Shown here: positions 1 through 6,125 of the stretch, piece by piece | Layout: each line of letters starts with the position of its first letter | How positions within the stretch are numbered: position 1 is the first letter of the stretch | Assembly: GCA_030050125.1 (NCBI GenBank) | Contig: JASIJN010000414.1 | Coordinates: 1-6,711 of the forward strand | Length of the DNA: 6,711 nt | Direction of reading: 5' to 3' | DNA from: Streptosporangiaceae bacterium | GTDB taxonomy: Bacteria; Actinomycetota; Actinomycetes; Streptosporangiales; Streptosporangiaceae | Made by a program: the position numbers and the translations under genes | Notes under the pieces: model-generated | The model's database searches: none | What the model saw: only the letters and a program-made list of their open reading frames with translations | Told to the model about the DNA's origin: nothing

Positions 1-134
1 GCGCCACCGCGCTCGCTGAGCGGGCGGGCGCGGGGCAGCCGACCGGGATGAATGCGAGCCCGGTGCTCATCTAGCTACATCTGGCTACAGCAACGCCGCA
101 CCCATCACCGGGCAGCACGGCGCACCGCCGGGGG

Positions 135-150
135 AGCAGGGACTCCTGCT
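135..150. repeat. Short perfect inverted repeat upstream of the S9 peptidase gene
   Basis: AGCAGG (135-140) and CCTGCT (145-150) form a perfect 6-bp inverted repeat around a 4-base loop, ending 48 bases before the chosen ATG at 199. It lies in the probable leader or promoter region of the peptidase gene. An imperfect tandem decamer lies further upstream (68-77 and 78-87, CATCTAGCTA then CATCTGGCTA). Either could be a regulator site, but short inverted repeats are common in such GC-rich DNA and no -35/-10 pair is convincing nearby. The remainder of 1-198 shows no gene I can support. Confidence 0.2.
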
Positions 151-198
151 TGCGGATCGTCGCAGCAATTGATACTCGCCGTGTGGCACGGTGTGGGC

Positions 199-2277
199 AT
201 GCCCTCGTCGTCGCTTCCCCGCCAGCTCGCCCGGACCCGCCGCTTCCGCCTCGGGGTACCGGGCCGGTTCACCATCGCCGCGGACGGGAGCACCGTGCTG
301 TTCCTCCGCAGCCGGGCGGGCGATGACCCGGTCACCTGTTTGTGGGCGCTTGACGTTCGCGATGGCCGGGAGCGGCTGCTCGCCGACCCGGACGGCCTGA
401 CGGGCGAGGCCGTCGAACGCCTGCCCGAGGCGGAACGGACCCGGCGGGAGCGGGCCGGCGATGAGGGCTCCGGCATCGTCTCCTACGCCACCGACGAGGC
501 CGCCAGCCTGGCGGCCTTCGCGTTGTCGGGCGACCTGTGGACGGTGCAGGTCGCCAGCGGGCTCTCGCGGCGGCTGACCACGGCGGCGGCGGTGGTGGAC
601 CCGCGGCCCGATCCGACGGGACAGCGGATCGGCTATGTCTGCGGCGGCGCGCTGCGGGTCGCCGAGGCGGACGGGTCGGCGGACCGCGCAGTCGCCGAAC
701 CCAACGGACCGGATGTGAGCTTCGGCCTCGCCGAGCACGCCGCCTCCGAGTCCATGGGCCGCCACCGCGGCTACTGGTGGGCACCGGATGGAACCCGGCT
801 GCTGGTGGCACGGGTCGACACCGCCGCGGTCGAGCGCTGGTACATCTCGGACCCGGCCGAGCCCGCGCAGCCGCCGCGGGCGGTGCGCTATCCGGTGGCG
901 GGGACCGCCAACGCCGAGGTCACGTTGTGGATCATCGGGCTCGATGGCGCGCGGACCCAGGTGCGGTGGGACATCGAGGCCTTCGAGTACGTGCCCGCCG
1001 CCGGCTGGGACGATCACGGCCCCTTCGCCGCCGTGCAGTCCCGCGACCAGCGCACCGTGCGGGTGCTCGGCATCGACCCGGCCGACGGCACGACCCGGGT
1101 CCTGGCCGAGCAGCGCGACAAGTGCTGGGTTCAGCTGGTTCGCGGGCTGCCCGCGCGTGCCGGTGACGGGGCCCTGATCGGACACGCCGACCTGGGCGAG
1201 ACCCGGCACCTGACGGTCGGCGGCCAGACCGTCACCCCGCCGGGCCTCCAGTTGCTGGAGGTGCTCGGTGTGGACCGCGACGGGGTGCTGTTCACCGCGT
1301 CCGCCGACCCGACCCGAGCCGACCTGTGGAGCTACTCCGGCGACGGCGCCCGCAAGCTCACCGCCGAACCCGGCGTCCACTCGGGGGTGCGGGGCGGCGG
1401 CACGCTGGTCCACACCGCATGCACCCCGGACCGGCCAGGCAGCCGGGTCACGGTGGAGCGCCCGGGGCGGCCGGACGTGCCGATCGAGTCCCTGGCCCAG
1501 CGGCCGGTGCTGGAAGTGCGCGCGACCCCGCTGGTGCTAGGGCCCCGGGAGTTGCGGGCCGAGCTGTTCCTGCCGTCCTGGCACCGGCCGGGGGCCGGGA
1601 AACTGCCGGTTCTGCTCGATCCGTACGGCGGGCCGGCCGGCCAGAAGGTCGCCGCCATGCAAGGGTGGTTCCAGCTGACCTCGCAGTGGTTCGCGGAGCA
1701 GGGTTTCGCGGTACTCGTCGCCGACGGCCGCGGAACCCCCGGACGCGGTCCGGTCTGGGAGCGCGAGGTGTATGGCGACCTGCTCGGACCCGCGCTGGAG
1801 GACCAGGTCGCGGCGCTGACCGAGGCCGCCCGCAGCCACCCCGAGCTTGACCTTGGCCGGGTCGGCATCCGCGGCTGGTCGTTCGGCGGTTCGCTCGCGG
1901 CGCTGGCAGTGATGCGCCGCCCGGACGTCTTCCACGCCGCGGTGGCCGGGGCCGCACCCGCCGACCTGCGGCTGTACGACACCCACTGGCGGGAACGGTT
2001 CTACGGCCACCCAGACCGCTACCCCGAGCGGTACGAGACGAAGTCACTGCTGCACGAGGCGCCGAACCTGACCCGCCCGCTGCTGCTGATTCACGGTCTG
2101 GCGGACGACAACGTGTTCCCGGCGAACACATTGCGCCTGTCCGCCGCCTTGCTGGCCGCCGGGCGGCCGCACGAGGTGCTGCCGCTGACCGGTGCCACGC
2201 ACCGAGTCAGCGACGAAACCACCGACGAGAACCTGCTGTGGCTCGAGGTCCGCTTCCTCCGCCGTCACCTTGGCTAG
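199..2277 (+). CDS. S9 family (DPP IV-like) serine peptidase, prolyl oligopeptidase superfamily
   Basis: A 692-residue peptidase predicted to cleave short, probably proline-containing peptides. The N-terminal part (about 1-440) has the irregular repeats of a DPP IV-type beta-propeller. The C-terminal alpha/beta-hydrolase domain (about 450-692) carries a complete catalytic set: oxyanion tyrosine Y476 in DPYGGP, DGRGT at 509-513, nucleophile S561 in GWSFGG, D636 in LADDNVF and H668 in GATHR. The segment GLAEHAASESMGRHRGYWW (177-194) matches the bacterial DPP IV motif that carries the glutamates binding the substrate N-terminus, but the usual second Glu is S185 here. There is no signal peptide or membrane segment, so it should be cytosolic. 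ATG 199 was chosen because the upstream in-frame codons (52-198) encode unconserved-looking, low-complexity protein; GTG at 181 or 193 are alternatives, and no clear ribosome binding site decides. It stands alone, with tRNA-like debris following. Family assignment is strong; exact specificity is inferred. Confidence 0.93.
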   Translation: MPSSSLPRQLARTRRFRLGVPGRFTIAADGSTVLFLRSRAGDDPVTCLWALDVRDGRERLLADPDGLTGEAVERLPEAERTRRERAGDEGSGIVSYATDEAASLAAFALSGDLWTVQVASGLSRRLTTAAAVVDPRPDPTGQRIGYVCGGALRVAEADGSADRAVAEPNGPDVSFGLAEHAASESMGRHRGYWWAPDGTRLLVARVDTAAVERWYISDPAEPAQPPRAVRYPVAGTANAEVTLWIIGLDGARTQVRWDIEAFEYVPAAGWDDHGPFAAVQSRDQRTVRVLGIDPADGTTRVLAEQRDKCWVQLVRGLPARAGDGALIGHADLGETRHLTVGGQTVTPPGLQLLEVLGVDRDGVLFTASADPTRADLWSYSGDGARKLTAEPGVHSGVRGGGTLVHTACTPDRPGSRVTVERPGRPDVPIESLAQRPVLEVRATPLVLGPRELRAELFLPSWHRPGAGKLPVLLDPYGGPAGQKVAAMQGWFQLTSQWFAEQGFAVLVADGRGTPGRGPVWEREVYGDLLGPALEDQVAALTEAARSHPELDLGRVGIRGWSFGGSLAALAVMRRPDVFHAAVAGAAPADLRLYDTHWRERFYGHPDRYPERYETKSLLHEAPNLTRPLLLIHGLADDNVFPANTLRLSAALLAAGRPHEVLPLTGATHRVSDETTDENLLWLEVRFLRRHLG

Positions 2278-2321
2278 GCTCCGCGACCTGGCGTGCGGGC
2301 GGGGAGTCTTGGAGCGGTGGG

Positions 2322-2360
2322 GCGGGCGATGGGAACCCTCATGATCAGCTTGGACGGCTG
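2322..2360 (-). pseudogene. Degenerate tRNA-Gly(TCC) remnant (3' half), possible old attachment site
   Basis: This stretch aligns with 4824-4867, the acceptor 3' strand, T arm, variable region and anticodon arm of the intact tRNA-Gly in the same window. The two agree at 36 of 39 aligned positions plus one 5-base gap. The gap removes TCGAA, most of the T loop, between two AA dinucleotides. Substitutions are A to T at 2330, C to T at 2345 and A to C at 2355. The TCC anticodon is still readable on the minus strand. Beyond 2360 similarity to the 5' half of the tRNA becomes doubtful, though a GCCCG at about 2376-2380 could be the eroded 5' acceptor strand. It cannot fold as a working tRNA. It has the same orientation as the intact gene and lies on its 3' side, as expected for the far-end att copy of an element inserted at tRNA-Gly. 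An ordinary decayed duplicate tRNA is the alternative. Confidence 0.8.
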
Positions 2361-2395
2361 CGGCCCGCAGCCGATGCCCGATAGGGTGCGTTGCG

Positions 2396-2902
2396 GTGGG
2401 TCACTTTGAGAGCTTCTTCATCACAAGCGCGGGCGCGTCCGCTGCGATCTTGGGGTTGCTGGTCGTCGCCGTATCGGTCGTCAACGCGGATGACGCGAAC
2501 CCCACAACCCGGGAACTGCGAACTGTGCTGGCCGGGAGCGCGTTTGTCGCCCTGGTGGACATCTTCATCGTCTCGATCGTGGCCTTGACCGGAGGCTCGG
2601 TCGTCTTCGGGCTATCAAGCCTGGCAATGGCAGCCGTCGGCCTGCTGGCCACCAGACGGCTGATACCGAGGGCAAAGCGGGCCGGAAATTTCTCCCGCGC
2701 CTCTCGAACCAGAACGCTGAATATCGCCTTCGCGTCGTTTTCGGTTGTGGCCTACTCAGTGCAGCTCGGCCTAGCCGTGGCGCTCCTGGCGAACACCCGG
2801 AGCGCCGCGCTGCAACGTGCCTTGGTCCTCGTCATTGTGGCCTTGTATTGCAGCGCCCTTGGTCGGGCATGGGTGGTCACCGGGATAAGCCGGCGGGCAT
2901 AA
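2396..2902 (+). CDS. Small polytopic membrane protein of unknown function
   Basis: A 168-residue hydrophobic protein whose family I do not recognise by name. The N-terminus, GHFESFFITSAGASAAILG leading into LLVVAVSVV, resembles the first helix of actinobacterial membrane proteins of unknown function. Likely membrane helices lie near 8-30, 46-65, 68-87, 108-131 and 139-158. A basic loop (87-107, rich in Arg and Lys) between the third and fourth probably faces the cytoplasm. The start is GTG 2396, preceded by AGGG at 2383-2386 (9-base spacing); a TTG at 2391 belongs to a different frame. It begins just after the tRNA-Gly remnant and is separated by 192 bases from the next gene, so it is probably transcribed alone. 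Third positions are less GC-rich than in the upstream peptidase, consistent with transfer. No catalytic motif is visible. Confidence 0.72.
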   Translation: MGHFESFFITSAGASAAILGLLVVAVSVVNADDANPTTRELRTVLAGSAFVALVDIFIVSIVALTGGSVVFGLSSLAMAAVGLLATRRLIPRAKRAGNFSRASRTRTLNIAFASFSVVAYSVQLGLAVALLANTRSAALQRALVLVIVALYCSALGRAWVVTGISRRA

Positions 2903-2949
2903 GGAGCCGCATCCACACGCGGCGGGCACGTCGGCTAGACGGCGTCTCT

Positions 2950-2967
2950 CAGGGGCTTAAGTCCCTG
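2950..2967. repeat. Near-perfect palindrome in the 2903-3094 intergenic region
   Basis: An 18-base sequence, CAGGGGCTTAAGTCCCTG, is palindromic except for one G/T pair, with CTTAAG at its centre. It lies 48 bases after the stop of the membrane protein gene and about 128 bases before the next start. It could be a dimeric repressor operator for the two-gene unit downstream, or a weak transcript-ending hairpin for the gene upstream; there is no T-run to favour a terminator. No promoter is obvious around it. Confidence 0.3.
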
Positions 2968-3094
2968 GCGTATGGGCGCGCCGCGGCGTGGACTGGCCAG
3001 ACCGGGGCTATCCGAGTCGGTCGAGGATCGCGTGGATTGCCGCGAGCCAGAGATCAGCCTCGGTCCGCGTCCCAGCCACGCCGGAAGGAACGAG

Positions 3095-3556
3095 ATGGCG
3101 CAGATTGAGCTGACGCCGGGCAGGCCGGTGCAGCCGCGCCCGGCCGGGGCAGACCCGCCACGTGGCTCGGAGGCTGCGCTTCGGATGGTGAAGGCTGTCC
3201 ACACGCTGGCCTGGTTCTCCATCGAAGCGTGCATGGTGTATGTGCTCTACGCCGGGTTCGTGCGGAGGTCGGACCGCCGAGCGGCCATCGCCGCGGCCGT
3301 GGTCGCCGCAGAGAGTCTGGTCTTCGCCGGGAACGGCTTCCGCTGCCCGCTTACCCAGGTCGCCCGGCGGCTGGGCGCCGAAAAGGGCTCGGTCACCGAT
3401 ATCTACCTGCCCCGCTGGTTCGCCCACAATCTGCCCGCCATCCACGTCCCGCTGATCGCCTTGGCCGGGTACCTCCATGCCAGAAACCTCCGCGCCCGGT
3501 GGCGACGTGCCCACACGACACCGAGGGAAGCCGCCGCGCATGCCTCTTCCAGGTGA
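3095..3556 (+). CDS. Small conserved-type membrane protein, first gene of a two-gene unit
   Basis: A 153-residue protein. The start is ATG 3095, preceded by a strong purine-rich ribosome binding site GGAAGGAA at 3083-3090; the longer reading frame from 2972 lacks such a site. After a Pro-rich, soluble N-terminus (1-28) come hydrophobic segments near 33-56 and 62-80, then the block NGFRCPLTQVARRLGAEKG (80-98) and SVTDIYLPRWFAHNLPAIH (99-117), then a final helix near 114-129 and a basic tail. The NGFRCPLT and TDIYLPRWFA blocks are of the kind I associate with small actinobacterial membrane proteins of unknown function; I cannot give a reaction. Its last 17 bases overlap the start of the hydrolase gene (ATG 3540, TGA ending 3556), implying translational coupling and a shared role or membrane context. 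No signal peptide cleavage site is evident. Confidence 0.8.
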   Translation: MAQIELTPGRPVQPRPAGADPPRGSEAALRMVKAVHTLAWFSIEACMVYVLYAGFVRRSDRRAAIAAAVVAAESLVFAGNGFRCPLTQVARRLGAEKGSVTDIYLPRWFAHNLPAIHVPLIALAGYLHARNLRARWRRAHTTPREAAAHASSR

Positions 3557-4550
3557 ACACGACCGCCCGCTGCGCGGCAGTATTTCGGAGAAGGCCTTTG
3601 CCGACATCAATGGCGTGCGGCAAGGAATGTTCATCCAGAGCAAGGATGCAGCACATCCGGTGCTGCTCTTGCTGCACGGTGGCCTGCCGGAGTACTTTCT
3701 GACCGACCGGTACCCCACGGGCCTTGAAAATGACTTCACAGTGGTCTGGTGGGAACAGCGCGGCGCCGGGCTTTCTTACAGTCGTGGCATCCGACCCGAA
3801 ACGATGACGCTGGAGCAGTTCATAGCCGACACGCTGGCGGTGACTGACTACCTGCGGAACCGCTTCGGCAAAGAGAAGATTTACCTCATGGCGCATTCGG
3901 GGGGCTCGTTCATCGGACTGCAGGCCGCGGCTCGGGCACCGGAGCCGTACTACGCCTATATCGGCGTGGCTCAGATAGTGGATCAGCTTACGTCCGAAAG
4001 GATTTTCTACGAGTACGCGCTCGAGCGGTTCAAACAGACCGGCAACCACCGTATGGTGCGCAAACTCCAGGCCGCGCCGGTAACCATGACAGCCGGGACG
4101 CCCGACCGGTACCTTGCGGTGCGCGACAAAGCCATGCATAGCCTCGGGGTCGGCACGACGCATGACATGAGTTCGGTGCTCCGTGGCGTCATCTGGCCAT
4201 CGCTGCGGAGCCCGCACTACACGGCGGGCGAGAAGATCGGGCTGTGGCGTGGCAAGCTTTCGTCCGGCGCGAGCGCTTTGTGGGGCGAGATGCTGGCTAC
4301 CGATCTCGCTGGCCGCGTGGCGAAGCTTGCCCTTCCTGCCTATTTCTTCCACGGTGTATACGACTACACCGTCAACTACCAGGTGGCCAAGGATTATGTG
4401 GAGACCCTGAAAGCGCCGTTGAAAGGTTTCTACACTTTTGAACGGTCCGCTCACAGCCCCGTACTGGAAGAACCTCAAAGGGCGCAGAGAATTATGCGAG
4501 AAGATGTTCTGGCAGGAGTGAACAGCCTCGCTGACGGTTCGCAACGATGA
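3540..4550 (+). CDS. Alpha/beta hydrolase, proline iminopeptidase-like (S33-related)
   Basis: A 336-residue alpha/beta-hydrolase-fold enzyme. Visible motifs are the oxyanion-loop HGG at 46-48, EQRGAGLS at 72-79 (the DQRGxGxS block typical of S33 peptidases), nucleophile S120 in MAHSGGS, D275 in HGVYDYTV and H305 in RSAHSP, a full Ser-Asp-His triad. A helical cap fills about 145-250. Classical proline iminopeptidases have HGGPG and a GQSWGG-type elbow; here these are HGGLP and AHSGGS, so peptidase activity should not be assumed, and esterase or another hydrolysis is possible. ATG 3540 is preferred over ATG 3477 because GAGGGAAG lies at 3523-3530 with suitable spacing and because it reduces the overlap with the upstream gene from 80 to 17 bases. 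It is probably cytosolic, with no signal peptide. Codons such as AAA, GAA and TTT are more frequent than in the S9 gene, suggesting different ancestry. Family confident, substrate unknown. Confidence 0.9.
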   Translation: MPLPGEHDRPLRGSISEKAFADINGVRQGMFIQSKDAAHPVLLLLHGGLPEYFLTDRYPTGLENDFTVVWWEQRGAGLSYSRGIRPETMTLEQFIADTLAVTDYLRNRFGKEKIYLMAHSGGSFIGLQAAARAPEPYYAYIGVAQIVDQLTSERIFYEYALERFKQTGNHRMVRKLQAAPVTMTAGTPDRYLAVRDKAMHSLGVGTTHDMSSVLRGVIWPSLRSPHYTAGEKIGLWRGKLSSGASALWGEMLATDLAGRVAKLALPAYFFHGVYDYTVNYQVAKDYVETLKAPLKGFYTFERSAHSPVLEEPQRAQRIMREDVLAGVNSLADGSQR

Positions 4551-4634
4551 CGAGACCGGTTGCACTGGGTGGCCGCTTTGTTCGACCGGCTTGGGCGTGA
4601 GGCGATGGCCTGGCAGGCGCCTCGCTGTCGCTAG

Positions 4635-4662
4635 CTGACCTCCAAGACGCGCACCAGGTCAG
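4635..4662. terminator. Possible intrinsic hairpin after the hydrolase gene
   Basis: CTGACCT (4635-4641) and AGGTCAG (4656-4662) pair perfectly across a 14-base loop, 84 bases after the hydrolase stop, with a CCTTTCT stretch following. It could end transcription of the two-gene unit from the left and the tRNA-Gly transcript from the right. The large loop and missing T-run make this weak. The remainder of 4551-4822 holds no gene I can support. Confidence 0.25.
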
Positions 4663-4822
4663 AGGCCTTTCTCCGTCTTCGTCCGATCGCCAGAGGCGGC
4701 TCGGGAGCTAATCGGGGAGCCATCTTTCGAGGACGAGACCGACAGGAACACCAGCCGCGCCTGGCGGCGGCATCGTGCAGAGGGCATCCGGCCCCGGCGG
4801 GCTTGACCTGGGGTTCTGGTAG

Positions 4823-4893
4823 AGCGGGCGAAGGGAATCGAACCCTCATGACCAGCTTGGAAGGCTGGGGCTCTGCCATTGAGCTACGCCCGC
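4823..4893 (-). tRNA. tRNA-Gly(TCC)
   Basis: Read on the minus strand this folds as a complete 71-base tRNA without encoded CCA. The acceptor GCGGGCG (4893-4887) pairs with CGCCCGC (4830-4824) and the discriminator is T at 4823. The D arm GCTC/GAGC is followed by the anticodon stem CCAGC/GCTGG around loop CTTCCAA, giving anticodon TCC for GGA and GGG glycine codons. The T arm has loop TTCGATT. It is transcribed divergently from the tRNA-Pro. The 3' half has a degenerate second copy at 2322-2360. Confidence 0.97.
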
Positions 4894-5080
4894 GCAGCAA
4901 CGACGCTGACGTGGGCCCGCGCGAGGTTGCTACGCCGGTAGCGTACCGTCTTCGCTCGCCCGACCGGGCACGGCAGGGTGGCGTCGTGCTCCCGGCCGGA
5001 CACCAGCCGGGAATCAAGGCCCGGACACGATGCGCGGACAGGAGAAGCCGCCTGGGACAAGGTAAGCTACGGCTGGCCGC

Positions 5081-5157
5081 CGGGATGTGGCGCAGCTTGG
5101 CAGCGCGCCTGCTTTGGGAGCAGGAGGCCCCGGGTTCAAATCCCGGCATCCCGACCA
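5081..5157 (+). tRNA. tRNA-Pro(TGG), CCA encoded
   Basis: A complete tRNA: acceptor CGGGATG (5081-5087) pairs with CATCCCG (5147-5153), discriminator A 5154, and a genomically encoded CCA at 5155-5157. The D arm is GCGC/GCGC, the anticodon stem CCTGC/GCAGG surrounds TTTGGGA (anticodon TGG at 5115-5117), and the T arm CCGGG/CCCGG carries loop TTCAAAT. Its 3' end is followed 62 bases later by an integrase gene, and tRNA-Pro genes are established integration targets of actinomycete elements such as pSAM2. The 187 bases between the two tRNAs probably hold both promoters, but I see no convincing consensus boxes. Confidence 0.97.
5113..5157 (+). other. Probable attachment site (attL) in the 3' half of tRNA-Pro
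   Basis: The integrase gene lies immediately downstream of the tRNA-Pro and points away from it. By analogy with tRNA-integrating actinomycete elements, the recombination core should fall in the 3' half of the tRNA, from about the anticodon loop to the CCA end. The tRNA is intact, so the core identity was kept on integration. No second copy of this segment occurs in the window, so the exact core and the other end (attR) cannot be defined here. Confidence 0.5.
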
Positions 5158-5219
5158 GTTCACAGCGTCGTTGATCTTTCCTGGCACTCACGTGGGAGCC
5201 AGTTGTATTACGTCCCCTC

Positions 5220-6125
5220 ATGGCTGACACCCGTCGCGGGCACCGCGACGACTCGATCTACTTCGATCACCGGGTCGGCACGGCCTGCTTAGACGCCCGG
5301 CTACATAAGGCGTGCGCTGGCCGCTGGCGCGGCGTGATCTCGCTGGGTTCCGCACCCGACGGCAAGCGGGTCCGCCGCAAGGTCAGCGGCCAGAGCAAGA
5401 CCGACGTGAAGACAAAGCTCCAGGCGTTGCATGACGAGCTGCGCGAAGGGCCGAACACGTCGGCTACATACACGGTGAGGCAGGCCGTCGAGGACTGGCT
5501 GGCTAGCAGCCTCGACGGGCGCTCGGCGAAGACCGTGTCGGCGTATCGCGAGGTGCTTGATCCGCTGACGACGTTGATCGGCTCAGCCAAGCTTCGGGAC
5601 CTGACCGCGCGCCAGGTCAGGTCGGCACTGGCAGAGCTGTCGGCTGACCGGTCGACCCGGACGCTTGAGATCGCCCGCAATGCGCTGGTTCGGGCGATCC
5701 ACATGGCGGAGGCTAATGATCTTGTCGGCCGTAACGTCGCCTCGCTGGCGAGCGTTCCAACGGGTACTGCGGGGCGGCCGTCGAGGTCCCTGACGCTGGA
5801 GCAGGCGAAGTCATTGATCCAGCAGGCAAGAAAATCCCGTCTGTATGGATACATCGTGCTATGCCTCCTAACGGGATGCCGGACCGAAGAGGCTCGCGCG
5901 CTGCGGTGGGATCACGTGGATCTGGACGGCCGTCCTGGTGCTGATCCTCCGGTTCCACCGCATGTTGCGGTGTGGCGTTCCGTGCGGGCCCATGGAGATG
6001 TCAAGACGAAAAAGTCGAGGCGCACGCTGCGGCTGCCTGCCGCAGCGGTCGAGGCCCTGTGCCCCGCCAGGGGGCGAGCTGCAGCGCCGTCACCGATCGC
6101 CGCTCGTTCTCCGCAGGCACGGTGA
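5220..6125 (+). pseudogene. Tyrosine recombinase (integrase), C-terminally truncated
   Basis: The ATG 5220 frame encodes 301 residues. About 1-80 is the arm-binding N-terminal domain, with a family-like RGHRDDSIYFDHR start, Cys23/His29/Cys32 and GRWRGVISLG. About 82-170 is the helical SAM-like core-binding domain. From about 188 the catalytic domain begins: SLTLEQAK, then catalytic R221 in LTGCRTEEARALRW, then the beta-hairpin lysine region VKTKKSRRTLRLP (261-273). Members of this family run to roughly 380-400 residues. The second-half catalytic residues, the HxxR box, the later His/Trp and the Tyr nucleophile, are all missing. After about residue 280 the protein becomes unrelated Ala/Pro/Arg-rich sequence ending at TGA 6123-6125. 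Sequence up to residue 280 looks intact and recent. It cannot catalyse recombination alone. No strong ribosome binding site precedes ATG 5220; the N-terminus was judged by family resemblance. Confidence 0.88.

Larger units (their letters stand above)
2322..4893. mobile_element. Putative old genomic island bounded by tRNA-Gly sequences
   Basis: An intact tRNA-Gly on the minus strand at the right edge and a 3'-half tRNA-Gly copy in the same orientation at the left edge form a direct repeat enclosing about 2.5 kb. Elements that insert at a tRNA 3' end leave this arrangement. The enclosed genes are two small membrane proteins and an alpha/beta hydrolase, with visibly more A/T at third codon positions than the peptidase gene to the left. 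No integrase, excisionase or replication gene is present, so any element is a remnant or was mobilised in trans. The boundary reading rests on geometry and divergence, not on a known element. Confidence 0.35.

Noticed and set aside
7..33. GC-rich hairpin CCGCGC...GCGCGG as a terminator of an upstream gene
   Set aside because: The pairing is real but the sequence is almost purely G and C, lacks a T-run, and may simply be coding DNA of a gene outside the window.
52..198. N-terminal extension of the S9 peptidase from ATG 52
   Set aside because: The added residues are Arg/Ala/Ser-rich with no domain character and no ribosome binding site. The family-like sequence begins after ATG 199.
85..1413. 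442-codon minus-strand open frame
   Set aside because: It lies entirely antisense to the S9 peptidase, which has a full set of family motifs. Long antisense frames are normal in high-GC DNA.
2950..2967. Possible tRNA T arm (GGGGCTTAAGTCCC resembles GGGGTTCAAGTCCC)
   Set aside because: The invariant GTTC is broken, the stem register gives an 8-base loop, and no acceptor or anticodon arm can be drawn around it. Kept only as a palindrome.
3477..3539. Longer hydrolase start at ATG 3477
   Set aside because: It would overlap the upstream gene by 80 bases, adds a non-conserved-looking basic/Pro stretch, and has no ribosome binding site, whereas ATG 3540 has GAGGGAAG.
3393..4565. 390-codon minus-strand open frame
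   Set aside because: It is antisense to the hydrolase and the end of the upstream membrane protein, both well supported by motifs and ribosome binding sites. Its translation shows no domain.
4631..5230. 199-codon minus-strand open frame across both tRNA genes
   Set aside because: It reads through tRNA-Gly and the antisense of tRNA-Pro, producing the familiar false peptides MPGFEPGASCSQSRRAAKLRH and SSMAEPQPSKLVMRVRFPSPA. These are translation artefacts of tRNA genes.
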